DNA of 48,675 nucleotides. It comes from UBA6065 sp036565605 (GTDB lineage Bacteria; Patescibacteriota; Minisyncoccia; Phycocordibacterales; UBA6065). Shown here in pieces: positions 1 through 9,300 of the stretch. The stretch is taken from assembly GCA_036565605.1 (NCBI GenBank), contig DATCXV010000002.1, positions 1 to 48,675 of the forward strand. The letters are read 5' to 3'. A model generated the notes under the pieces. The model ran no database searches. It was not told where the DNA came from and saw only the letters and a program-made list of their open reading frames with translations. Made by a program: the position numbers and the translations under genes. Within the stretch, counting starts at the first letter, position 1, and each line of letters starts with the position of its first letter.

Positions 1-3000
1 AAGATGTGTCTTGGGCCTGCTGATAAATTGCTGCAGACGAATACACCGTCGAACCAGAGTTGTAGGCGCTATTAAGGAGAATGCGTGGACCGCTGTTCTG
101 AGGCGCAAATGCCTGGTTATTCGATGCTGTAAGCGAGAGCAGCGTCTTCACACCCGGGCTGCCTCCGCTGTCCGTCTCTGAAATATCAAGCTTCGCTCCT
201 GGTGTTGTTGTGCCAATGCCGACGTTACCGGAAGAATTGATCCTCATTTTCTCTGTACCGTGGACACCGAAGGTCAACGCAGATGAGCTGTTCGCGGTTG
301 ATTCTGCGGTCAGACCGATCTCGCCACGGACGCCGGCGCCCGTGCCGCTTCCATCATCCGTAAAGAGCTGGTATGAGACATAAGGAGAAGTAAGGCTGTA
401 AGTATTTGCGCCTCCGTCTTGATTATTGTGGGCGACGCGTACAGCGACAGGAGTGCTTCCGCCAGTCACCACGCTCGAGCTGCCGTCAATCGTGAGCACC
501 TGAGACGGCGTTGTGGTGCCGATACCGACGTTGCCTGTTGTATCGAGGACGAGCTGATTGGCGCGATTCGTATAGGTTCCCAGAACGAGCTGTGGCTCGC
601 CAGACGATCCGTAATCGGAGTATATCTTCTGTGCAGACGCATCAGGGAATTCAAAATGGAGGCCGTGCCAGTTACCGCTTCCGAGTGATCGAAATGTAAC
701 GGAATCGGTGCTTACGATGTCGAGCGCATGACCCGGATTCGGAAGCCCGATACCGACGAATCCTCTATTTGAGACAGTGAAGTCAGTTTTCGTCGATGAG
801 CCGATAGCGAATTCTGGGCCGGATACGCCGTTAGGGTTCACTGACAGCTGCGCCCAAGGCGTCGTTGTACCGATGCCGACATTGCCACCCGACTGGAAGG
901 TTACTCGATCACCCGGGCTCGCTGTATTGTCATAGATACGAAGATCGTTCGAGTTTGCAGGCTGATACAGATACCACGTATCGCTGCCGCCCTTCGTGAT
1001 ACGAACACCGCTTTCGTTGCCTGCAGGAGCATTGACCGTGAGATACGTATTTGAAGCACCGTTAGCAAGGATGCTTCCTGCGGCCTGCAACTTTGATCCA
1101 CCCTGAGCCGATGTCGTACCAATAAGGAGCGTTCCTGCATTGGTAAGAAGCAGGCTCGTAGCTGACGACGAACCAACCACAAACTGGTTAGCTGCCGTGC
1201 CTGCGACCGGATTTACAGCAAAAGTTGCCCACGGCGTAGTAGTACCAATACCGATATTGCCGCCGCTTGAGGCATTCAACACCAGGGTGGATCCATCAAT
1301 ACGAAGCGGCTGCCATGTCGACGCCGATCTGTTGTATGAACGGAGATTGGATTGCGAGCCGTCCCAGGTCAGCTCCGCGCCGACACCGCTCGTCGGTTGA
1401 ACCTGGCTGGTTGCCCTGATAGTTCCAGCCACATCAAGCGTTGTAAGCGGGGTTGCTGTACCCACACCAACACGACTGTTCTCAGTGTCGATCGAGAGAA
1501 TCGAATTCGCTGAAGCATCGGTGAAATTGACCGCAGCAACACTGTCTGACTGCGGCGTGACCGTAAGCGATGGCGCCGAACCGTTCAGACCGATCGATGT
1601 AGCGCCGGCCGCGCTCACAGAAAGCGTAACTTCATTCGAAGAGTCGTATTGAACTCGGAATTGTGGACCCGAGACCGAAGTAATCGTTTGGCTGCCGGTA
1701 TTGATAATGCCACCTGCCATGAGATTACCTGAATTGTCGACACGGAAAATTGGTGTACCCGACTTCGACATATATGAAATGAAGTCGCCTGACGGAGCCA
1801 GGTCCGTTGCGCGGTATGCCGAAATGATCGGCTCACCGTTCGAGGTCTGCTGAATACTCAGTGTCGCCTGAGGCGATGTCGTACCGATACCAACATTGCC
1901 TCCCGTTGTTGCAAAGTATGCGAAGCCGGACGCAGTGAAAGCAGTCGTTGATGCGTACGGCAAGACTGAAGCTGCTGATGATGTTGCCGTAAAGTACGGC
2001 GCGACCGGCGCCGTAAACGATGTTATGTTCCCAAAGTTAGCATTTGTAGCAAAAAGATTCGTCGAGAACAGGCTGGTGGTCGTCGAATTTGTAAAAAGAA
2101 TGTCGCCGGCAGTCAGACTTCCGGTCGAGATCGAGCCGGACGAGATCGAACCGAAGACATCGACCGTGCCATTGATAGTGGTCGAACCTGAAAGCGTCGC
2201 ATCAGAAAGATTTGAATCATCTATGTTCGAACGGTAGATACGACCATTGCCCGCGTTATCACGAGAATTACGTGCGTTCTCGTTCGAGATATATGAACGT
2301 GAAGCATTAACCGAAATCTGCGATTCGAGTTCTGCGCGCAACGATGCAAGTTCAGCCGCAGATGCACCGGCCTGTGTGTAGTAGTTATTGATGACCGGTG
2401 AAGGCGCCACGCTCGTTGCATCAGAACCGGCATCTACTTCTGGCTGTGCGGCAAGAAGATTCGAATCATCTGCGACGATGACGATGGTCGTCGTGCCCAG
2501 TGCGCCACCTTCAGCTCCATTACTTTTACCTCCATCAAAGAGCGACGCAAAGATACCGCCGCTGCGTACAAAGAGCGGATGGATCGCGCGGTATGTCGCA
2601 AGAGCTGCCGCATCCAAAGGAGATAGATCGCTTTGCGCAACTGCAGCAACATGGGACACGAACGAGCTTGTCGAATTAATTGTCGCTGCAACTTGCCCAA
2701 TCTGATCTGCAAGAAGCGTACCCAATACTTCTCCCGTTCGGGTAACGAATGAATAGGCGGCTTTAGCATTCTCGGCATTCGTCATCCAGTAGCCGCTTAC
2801 TACGAGCGAAAGTGAAAGAACCGCCGCCACTACCTTCTGACCAAATTGTGAAAGCCTTGCCGGCGATGGCAGCGTTGCCGGAAGCGGTGATACGATCGGC
2901 GCCTTTACGATTACCGAAGCCTTGGCAACTTCGACGACCGGTGCAACACCAGACTTCGAAAGGGCCGGCATAAGCGGGCGTTCGTCTGGAGCATACTGAA

Positions 3001-3268
3001 GCTCTGGAACAGGCTCCTTTGGAAGGACTTCCGAAAGCTTTGGCTTGGGTGCCTGAATTGCCTCGGACAGGGGGGCTGGAAGACCATAGGACCTCTGGTA
3101 CGTCAAGATCGACTCCTCGGCAACAAACCAGAGGCGTCCGACCATCCGAGCCTCGATTTTTTTGCCACGAATAAGCTGACCCACATAGTCCTGAGTATAG
3201 CCACAGAGCTGGGCAGCTCGGCGAGACGAGATGAACTTTTTGCCCTCAAAATAAAGATGATCGCTCAT
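1..3268 (-). CDS. Giant surface fibre protein with N-terminal HTH (3' part outside window)
   Basis: Reading leftward from the ATG at 3268 the frame stays open to base 1 (1089 full codons), so the C-terminus lies outside the window. Residues about 11-58 form a MerR/excisionase-like helix-turn-helix (ISSRRAAQLCGYTQDYVGQL, then GRLWFV). A Pro-rich linker follows and then one hydrophobic span at about 144-162, which would put the HTH in the cytoplasm and the rest outside. The outside part is Ser/Thr/Gly-rich and carries recurrent GNVGIGTT(T/S)P motifs near residues 456, 669, 793, 909 and 1010, with weaker copies near 596 and 836. From family knowledge this motif is common in fibre proteins that often end in an endosialidase-type chaperone domain; that end cannot be seen here. 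The function is probably adhesion or a surface fibre; the role of the HTH is unknown. A TATAAT hexamer lies at 3287-3292 on the minus strand. Confidence 0.85.
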   Translation of the reverse strand, partial: MSDHLYFEGKKFISSRRAAQLCGYTQDYVGQLIRGKKIEARMVGRLWFVAEESILTYQRSYGLPAPLSEAIQAPKPKLSEVLPKEPVPELQYAPDERPLMPALSKSGVAPVVEVAKASVIVKAPIVSPLPATLPSPARLSQFGQKVVAAVLSLSLVVSGYWMTNAENAKAAYSFVTRTGEVLGTLLADQIGQVAATINSTSSFVSHVAAVAQSDLSPLDAAALATYRAIHPLFVRSGGIFASLFDGGKSNGAEGGALGTTTIVIVADDSNLLAAQPEVDAGSDATSVAPSPVINNYYTQAGASAAELASLRAELESQISVNASRSYISNENARNSRDNAGNGRIYRSNIDDSNLSDATLSGSTTINGTVDVFGSISSGSISTGSLTAGDILFTNSTTTSLFSTNLFATNANFGNITSFTAPVAPYFTATSSAASVLPYASTTAFTASGFAYFATTGGNVGIGTTSPQATLSIQQTSNGEPIISAYRATDLAPSGDFISYMSKSGTPIFRVDNSGNLMAGGIINTGSQTITSVSGPQFRVQYDSSNEVTLSVSAAGATSIGLNGSAPSLTVTPQSDSVAAVNFTDASANSILSIDTENSRVGVGTATPLTTLDVAGTIRATSQVQPTSGVGAELTWDGSQSNLRSYNRSASTWQPLRIDGSTLVLNASSGGNIGIGTTTPWATFAVNPVAGTAANQFVVGSSSATSLLLTNAGTLLIGTTSAQGGSKLQAAGSILANGASNTYLTVNAPAGNESGVRITKGGSDTWYLYQPANSNDLRIYDNTASPGDRVTFQSGGNVGIGTTTPWAQLSVNPNGVSGPEFAIGSSTKTDFTVSNRGFVGIGLPNPGHALDIVSTDSVTFRSLGSGNWHGLHFEFPDASAQKIYSDYGSSGEPQLVLGTYTNRANQLVLDTTGNVGIGTTTPSQVLTIDGSSSVVTGGSTPVAVRVAHNNQDGGANTYSLTSPYVSYQLFTDDGSGTGAGVRGEIGLTAESTANSSSALTFGVHGTEKMRINSSGNVGIGTTTPGAKLDISETDSGGSPGVKTLLSLTASNNQAFAPQNSGPRILLNSAYNSGSTVYSSAAIYQQAQDTS

Positions 3269-3629
3269 AGGATCTTTATGAGGATAATTATAGTTTTTGA
3301 GCAGCCTATTCGTCTTGTGGATAAGGGCTTTTGGCCATTTTCATTTTTGATCAAAAGCCGTGCTTTTACTTAATACCATTTCCATCGAAGAGGGGCCTAA
3401 TTCTCACCATCTCGGCAACCAGCCCAAAGCTTCAGTCACACTCTATGTAAACAAATCCCAATACATGGCTTAGTTACGTAAATTTTCTATGAATGTTTAT
3501 AAATGTTTAAAAAAGACTATAAAAAATTTGTATCCACCATTTCCAGCTCATTTCAATCTTTGTAAGAAGACCCCCAGACGTGCTTGTGCTGTCATTTCCA
3601 GCCGCTTTCAGGTAGAGTATTTTCATTAT
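3269..3629. other. AT-rich divergent intergenic region
   Basis: This 361-bp gap separates the leftward fibre gene from the rightward tlyA. It holds the probable fibre promoter (TATAAT on the minus strand at 3287-3292) and an 8-bp inverted repeat, GGCTTTTG at 3326-3333 and CAAAAGCC at 3352-3359, with an 18-nt spacer. The stretch from about 3440 to 3550 is very AT-rich. An in-frame ATG at 3489 would extend TlyA by 47 residues that do not resemble the family. I see no convincing gene here. Confidence 0.5.
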
Positions 3630-4391
3630 ATGGAGAATTCATCAGGACACGAAAATAGACTTGATGTCGAGATGGCACGGAGAGGTCTTTCCCGGTCGCG
3701 CTCGGCTGCGGCAGATCTGATCAAACGCGGAAAAGTAACTGTCGGCGGTATAGTCGCGACAAAGCCGAGCACGGAAGTGAGCGAATCGACCCAAATCACC
3801 CTCTCGCCTGAGGCTCGATTTGTGTCACGCGCCGGAGAGAAGCTGGAACGAGCTCTTTCCACTTTCGGTATCAATGTCACAAATTTCGAAGTGATAGATG
3901 TCGGATCATCGACCGGCGGTTTCGTCGACTGTCTTCTTTCCCATGGAGCTCGACATGTCGTCGCGATCGATGTTGGTACCGATCAATTGGTCTCGTCGCT
4001 GCGTTCTGACCCACGAGTTGAGTCAATCGAAGGAACTGATATTCGAACCTATGCGGCCAAACATTCCGCAGACGGTCGACAGTTCGACCTTGCAACCATC
4101 GATGTTTCCTTCATCTCTCTGTCACATGTTCTTCCCAAAGTTTTCGAACTGCTCTCCCCCGGCGGTTCATGCATCACATTAGTCAAACCACAATTCGAGG
4201 TTGGCAAAGAAATCGCTGACGAATTCAAAGGCATCATTCATGACGACACTGTCCGAATGCAGGCACTTGAGTCCGTGAAGACCATCGCACGATCGGCAGG
4301 CTTCGAGATCGTCGCTGAAGCTGACTCCCCCATCGAGGGTGAGAAGGGTAACCGAGAATTTCTTCTTCATCTACACAAACCGACTCGATAG
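3630..4391 (+). CDS. tlyA: TlyA-family 2'-O-ribose rRNA methyltransferase
   Basis: The 253-aa product has the TlyA layout. An N-terminal S4 RNA-binding domain (about residues 10-70, starting RLDVEMARRGLSRSRSAA) is followed by an FtsJ-like Rossmann methyltransferase with SAM motif VIDVGSSTGGFVDCLL, the catalytic-region segments IDVSFISL and LVKPQFE, and a C-terminal Glu. Known family members methylate riboses in 16S and/or 23S rRNA with SAM as donor. I chose the ATG at 3630 because family members begin just before RLD and because TATTTT lies 6 nt upstream, matching the leaderless pattern elsewhere in the window. An upstream in-frame ATG at 3489 adds non-homologous AT-rich sequence. The older family name hemolysin A does not imply toxicity. 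Its neighbour downstream is typA, which probably has its own promoter. Confidence 0.93.
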   Translation: MENSSGHENRLDVEMARRGLSRSRSAAADLIKRGKVTVGGIVATKPSTEVSESTQITLSPEARFVSRAGEKLERALSTFGINVTNFEVIDVGSSTGGFVDCLLSHGARHVVAIDVGTDQLVSSLRSDPRVESIEGTDIRTYAAKHSADGRQFDLATIDVSFISLSHVLPKVFELLSPGGSCITLVKPQFEVGKEIADEFKGIIHDDTVRMQALESVKTIARSAGFEIVAEADSPIEGEKGNREFLLHLHKPTR

Positions 4392-4403
4392 GTCACTTCC
4401 CTG

Positions 4404-4432
4404 TTGCGACCGCTTCGTTTTCGTGCTTAAAT
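4404..4432 (+). promoter_or_regulatory. typA promoter
   Basis: TTGCGA (4404-4409) and TTAAAT (4427-4432) are separated by exactly 17 bp. The predicted transcription start is near 4439, giving a leader of about 12 nt before the ATG at 4452. A TTG codon in the same frame lies at 4440, almost exactly at the predicted start. Confidence 0.6.
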
Positions 4433-4451
4433 AGGCGTCTTGTTACAGCCT

Positions 4452-6254
4452 ATGGAAATTCGCAATATCGCAATCATCGCCCACGTTGACCACGGCAAGA
4501 CCACGCTCATGGACGGCATCATGAAGCAATCTGGTGTCGCCAAAGAAGGTTTTTCGATGGACTCGAACGCACTTGAAAAAGAGCGCGGCATTACTATTTA
4601 CGCCAAGAACGCATCTATCGAATATAAGGGTACGAAGATTAACATCGTAGACACCCCCGGCCACGCAGACTTCGGTTCTGAAGTAGAGCGCGTTCTTCGT
4701 TCGATTGATACCGTCCTTCTGCTTGTCGACGCCCAGGAGGGTCCTATGCCTCAGACCCGCTTCGTCTTGAAGAAATCCCTGGAATTGGGCATGAAGCCGA
4801 TTGTTCTTATTAATAAGATCGACAAGCCCGCAGCTCGTCCGAAAGAAGTCCTCGACGAGATCCTAGAGCTCTTCATTGAATTGGGTGCCACAGACGAACA
4901 GCTTGATTTCACTACGATCTATTCCATTGGCCGCCAGGGCATCGCAAAGCGTAAGCTTGAAGATCAGTCGACCAACCTCGACCCCCTGCTTGATGCAGTC
5001 CTAGAACTTGTTCCAGCAGCAAAATCTGACACCACGGCACCGTTGCGCATGCAGCCCTTCAATTTGGCATACGATTCATATACCGGACGCCTGGCTTTGG
5101 GCCGAATTTATGAAGGTACTATCAAAACTGGCCAGAACGTCTTTATAAAGAAACCGTCAGGCGAAATCCGCAGTGGTAAGGTAACCAAACTTTATACCTT
5201 CAAAGGTCTAGACCGCGAAGAGATCGGTGAGGCGATCGCAGGCGACATTGTCATGGTAGCCGGCCTTCCAGACATCTTCATTGGCGAAACCATCTGCCAG
5301 ACCGAAGACGCAACTCCCCTGCCCGCTATCGCCGTGGACGAACCGACCATCGCTCTTAACTTCCTGGTTAACAACTCGCCGTTTGCCGGACGCGAAGGTA
5401 AATTCGTCACCACCCGCCAGATCCGCGATCGTTTGGAGAAGGAATTGGAAGTAAATGTCGGTTTGAAGATCGATTTTGCACCACCGATCGTGGCAGGCCA
5501 GCCCGATACGTTCAAAGTATTCGGTCGCGGTGAATTGCATGTGTCGGTCCTTCTGGAAAACATGCGCCGTGAGGGCTTCGAACTTCAGGTATCGCAGCCG
5601 CAGGTTATTATCAAAGAGATCGAGGGCGTCAAATCCGAGCCGTTTGAAGAAGTGACAGCTGACGTTCGTTCGGAAGTTTCTGGTGAAGTGATCCGCAAGC
5701 TTTCGGCCCGCAAAGGCATTATGTCGAATATGACCGAACGCGAAGGCATCACACGCCTTACATTCGACATCCCAACTCGCGGTCTTTTGGGCTATCGCGG
5801 CGAATTCATTATCGACACCAAGGGTGAAGGCATCCTTTCCTCTCGCTTCGTTGGTTTCCGCCCACATGTGGGAGCGATCGAAAAACACGAATTTGGCTCG
5901 ATGATTGCAATGGAGACCGGTAAAGCTGTGGCGTTTGCGCTCTGGAACCTGCAGGAGCGTGGCACATTGTATGTCGATCCAGGCGAAGGGATCTACGAAG
6001 GTATGATTGTCGGCAATACTTCCAAAGGCGACGACCTTGAAGTGAACCCGATGAAAGAAAAAGTCCTTTCGAACTACCGTTCTGCCGGTAAAGACGATGC
6101 CATCATGCTTGTTCCCCCGTGGAAACTTTCGATCGAACGTGGTCTGGAAATCATGCATGATGACGATTACCTCGAGATCACTCCGCAGAATGTCCGCTTG
6201 CGCAAGCAGTTTTTGAAGAAAGTCGAGCGCGAAAAAGCGAAAAAGAAGGTCTAA
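4452..6254 (+). CDS. typA: TypA/BipA ribosome-associated translational GTPase
   Basis: The 600-aa protein is full length for TypA/BipA. It starts IRNIAIIAHVDHGKTTL (G1/P-loop) and continues with the RGITI switch, DTPGHADF (G3) and NKID (G4), then EF-G-like domains II, III and V and the C-terminal domain unique to BipA (RGLLGYRGEFI, later LSIERGLEIM). BipA binds the ribosome near the EF-G site and supports 50S assembly and growth under stress. The ATG at 4452 fits the family start; a TTG at 4440 would add four residues (MLQP) and would be nearly leaderless. The gene ends at a strong bidirectional terminator. Confidence 0.97.
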   Translation: MEIRNIAIIAHVDHGKTTLMDGIMKQSGVAKEGFSMDSNALEKERGITIYAKNASIEYKGTKINIVDTPGHADFGSEVERVLRSIDTVLLLVDAQEGPMPQTRFVLKKSLELGMKPIVLINKIDKPAARPKEVLDEILELFIELGATDEQLDFTTIYSIGRQGIAKRKLEDQSTNLDPLLDAVLELVPAAKSDTTAPLRMQPFNLAYDSYTGRLALGRIYEGTIKTGQNVFIKKPSGEIRSGKVTKLYTFKGLDREEIGEAIAGDIVMVAGLPDIFIGETICQTEDATPLPAIAVDEPTIALNFLVNNSPFAGREGKFVTTRQIRDRLEKELEVNVGLKIDFAPPIVAGQPDTFKVFGRGELHVSVLLENMRREGFELQVSQPQVIIKEIEGVKSEPFEEVTADVRSEVSGEVIRKLSARKGIMSNMTEREGITRLTFDIPTRGLLGYRGEFIIDTKGEGILSSRFVGFRPHVGAIEKHEFGSMIAMETGKAVAFALWNLQERGTLYVDPGEGIYEGMIVGNTSKGDDLEVNPMKEKVLSNYRSAGKDDAIMLVPPWKLSIERGLEIMHDDDYLEITPQNVRLRKQFLKKVEREKAKKKV

Positions 6255-6264
6255 AATCGAAAAA

Positions 6265-6308
6265 ACACACCACAAAAGGCGCCCAAGAGGGCGCCTTTTG
6301 TGGTGTGT
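6265..6308. terminator. Bidirectional intrinsic terminator
   Basis: A perfect 20-bp stem (6265-6284 pairs with 6289-6308) closes a 4-nt AAGA loop. A-rich sequence on the left and T-rich sequence on the right let it serve both typA (rightward) and the giant protein gene 6328-11019 (leftward). Confidence 0.93.
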
Positions 6309-6327
6309 ATCATTTTTATTTCACTCT

Positions 6328-9300
6328 CTATTTCACCAGGTTCAGTTTCGCTCTGGTAAGCGGCCCGACGAACCCGTACGCGACGTCGCCCGGCTTTGCA
6401 AGACCATACGATTCCTGGAACTTGCCGACTGCCTTCTTTGTGAGCTGACCGAAGGTACCGGTAACAAGTTTTTCAGGATAAATACCAGGAATCTTACTTA
6501 GAACAGTTTGAAGGAGAACAACTTCCGGACCGGTCGAGCCGAAGTCCAATGCGTGTGTAAAGGATGAAGCCGATGAAGCTGTTGAAACAGATGAAGCTGC
6601 TGCTGAAGAACCGGTCGAAGTTGTCGTCGTACAACCAGAGAGCGTTACCGTCTTAAAGGAAAGCGATGAAAGAAGAAGTCGAGTAATCGATCCAACGATA
6701 CCTGTTGGGGTAACCTTGTAGGCAGTCTGGAACTTCTGGACCGCTTTCAATGTAGCGGGACCGAATGTCGTGGTTTCCTGCCCTTTCGAACCTGGCCCCG
6801 ATGTAGAAACGGTGTATCCCTGCGAGTTAAGAAGTTCCTGGAGCTTTTTTACATCAGTACCAGCAGAGCCGAGGGAGAGATTCGTCTTGAAAGCGTAAGT
6901 CGTCGTAGCAGATTCGGTCTTGGTCGGGATACAGGTAGCAACAGCTGTCACCACCACTTTTTGTGTGACCGTCGGCGTGAAAGTGCCGAGCGGAGAAATC
7001 GGTGCGGAAACAACTGACTGGCTACCGCTACTGCCACCACTTCCCCCTCCACCACCACTGCTTCCACCAGAGCCCGACGAAGATCCAGAAGTCGTGGTCG
7101 TGACGGTATTCGCGATCGTGACGGACACGGACGAAGATGTTTTCGAATTGCCTGCAGCATCCCGTGCGACCACAGTAAGGACATGGCTCCCATTCGAAAC
7201 ACCCGAGGTGTTCCAGGAACCAGAATACGGTGCAGTGGTAAGTTCGCTCGCAAGGTTCGATCCATCGAGTTTCCATTGCACACCAACGACTCCGATATTG
7301 TCCGTTGCCGTCGCCGCAATAGTAACCGTACCAGAGAGCGCTGCTCCATTCGATGGCGCAGTAATCGACACGGTCGGCAACGTTGTGTCCGCCGATACGA
7401 CGTTAGAGTTGAACGTTGCGACAACGGTCGTATTCGACGACACGGTAACCACGCATGATCCAGTGCCCGAGCAGCCGCCGCCGCTCCAGCCGGCGAACGT
7501 CGAACCCAAGGTGGCTGTCGCCGTAAGAGTTATCTGGGTACCCGAAGAAACATTCAACTGAGTACAGCTCACACCGCATGAGATCGAGCCGCCTGAGACG
7601 GTGCCGGAGCCCGTACCCGACTTAGAGACTGAAAGTGTAAATGTGGTCGGGACAGGATTACCGCCGGAGCCGGTCACTCCTGGAGCTTCGGTACCATTCA
7701 GATAGCGGTATCCGGCAGGAATAGCGGCATACGATAGATTTGGGCTCGACGGATTGAACGGAGGCCACGCAAGCGTTCCGAACCAAGACGGCTTGGCCGA
7801 AAGATACATCGAAGACGGGAGAGTCTCGCCGCCAAGTGCCTCGTTAGTCAAAATAGAGCCACCACCTGAAGCACTTGCAAGATAGTTGCCCTTCATGATT
7901 GCGGTAGTAACCGTATCAAGATCTCGCTCCTGGAAGCCCTCCGCGCGTGGCCAAATACCAAGAGTCGTGCCTACCGAAGGTAATGTCCAAGGTACATTGC
8001 CAGGACCAGGAGCGCCACCGGTAACCGTAATCAAGTTGCCATCGAACGAGGCGAGAGACATCGCATAACGCGCGCCCGTACCCCAGTCAGCTGTCACGAC
8101 GTAAGAAGAACATCCGCACAGCGCAGAATAGTAACCATAAAGTTTATCCCTTCCCTTGGTAATATTGATTACCATTGCGGAGTCGCTCGAACGGGATACA
8201 ACGGTTCCTTGTATACCCAAGCCCGATACGGCGCTCCAGTCTTGCCAATATTTACCAGCTGACGGTGCCACCCATCCTGTAAAATCTGCGTTTCCAATGT
8301 TCGGTTGACCAAAGGAGAATGATCCGCTCGATATACCGGGTGAGCCGATTATATTACCCAAGAGATTGAAATTCCTCGAAAATCTCTTTATACCAAAAGT
8401 CCACGTCGGCGTCGTTACACCAGTAGATTGATCAACATATTTGCCTGTCACCCAGTTTCTGAGCCAGGTAGCTTCTGATTCACCGCCATAGTATCCATCC
8501 GACTTCACATTGTCAGTGATATTGCCTTCGTACAGGTTATAGCTGTTCTGGGCGGCATGGTTGGTGTTCATTTCGCCGCTCGTGAGAAAGTTGTATGCGA
8601 TGACATTACCCATGTCGCTGTGGCTGAACAACGTCGCCGCCGCGCCTCCCGTGGCAAGGACGTTGTCTTCGACGAGGCAGCCCGTGCTGGTATCCATAAG
8701 GAACCCGGCGCCGCTCGGCTGATTAGCCGGATGATTCAATATGTCAATGAAGCTATGCCGGATCTCGCAGTTAAGGGCGTTCGCGATTTTAAGATTGTAA
8801 TTAAGCACATTCTTCAGCCTCATGTTCATGACCCAGGTTCCGTATGAGGTCGAGATGTTAAGAGCGTCTTGTGCGGAACCGTTCCTGCCGTCGATCGTGA
8901 AATCCTCAAAGCCCACATAAGGAACCGGATTCGCGAAATTAGACGGCGTAATCTGCGTTCTCGATGCGGTCGATCCGACGATGATCGGAGGGGTGATCGT
9001 AATGCTGTTCGACGTCTTAGATTTAATAAGCGCCATCTGTCTGCGAAGGTACTCATATCCATACGGCGATATGATCGGGAGCGACATGTCGTTACGGGCG
9101 CTGATCTCGATCATCTGGTTAGGTAGCATCATAGATGTGTCCGACATGCCGATGACCGTGCTTCCCTTGCCCGTGCCCGACGTGACGGGGTACGAAGGAA
9201 CATTGTAAGAGTCACTTCCACGAAGGAAGATGCACATGCTTGCAGCGCGACAATCGATGACGGTACTGTCCCTGCCCGCTCCGCGCAAGGTGATGTTGCC

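Noticed and set aside
3326..3359. Hairpin GGCTTTTG...CAAAAGCC as a terminator or riboswitch
   Set aside because: The stem is AT-rich with an 18-nt loop and no T-run in a useful position. It might be an operator, but nothing supports a specific claim.
3489..3629. Longer start for tlyA at ATG 3489
   Set aside because: The extra 47 residues come from AT-rich intergenic DNA and do not resemble TlyA N-termini; ATG 3630 fits both the family and the -10 spacing.
5208..6275. A 355-codon open frame on the minus strand, antisense to typA
   Set aside because: It lies wholly inside a gene with clear family motifs, its translation has no recognisable domain, and its openness is explained by the codon use of typA.
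6920..7561. A 213-codon plus-strand open frame opposite the beta-helix giant gene
   Set aside because: The product is low-complexity (Pro/Leu/Val runs) created by the Gly/Ser linker and InlB-B-like repeats on the other strand.
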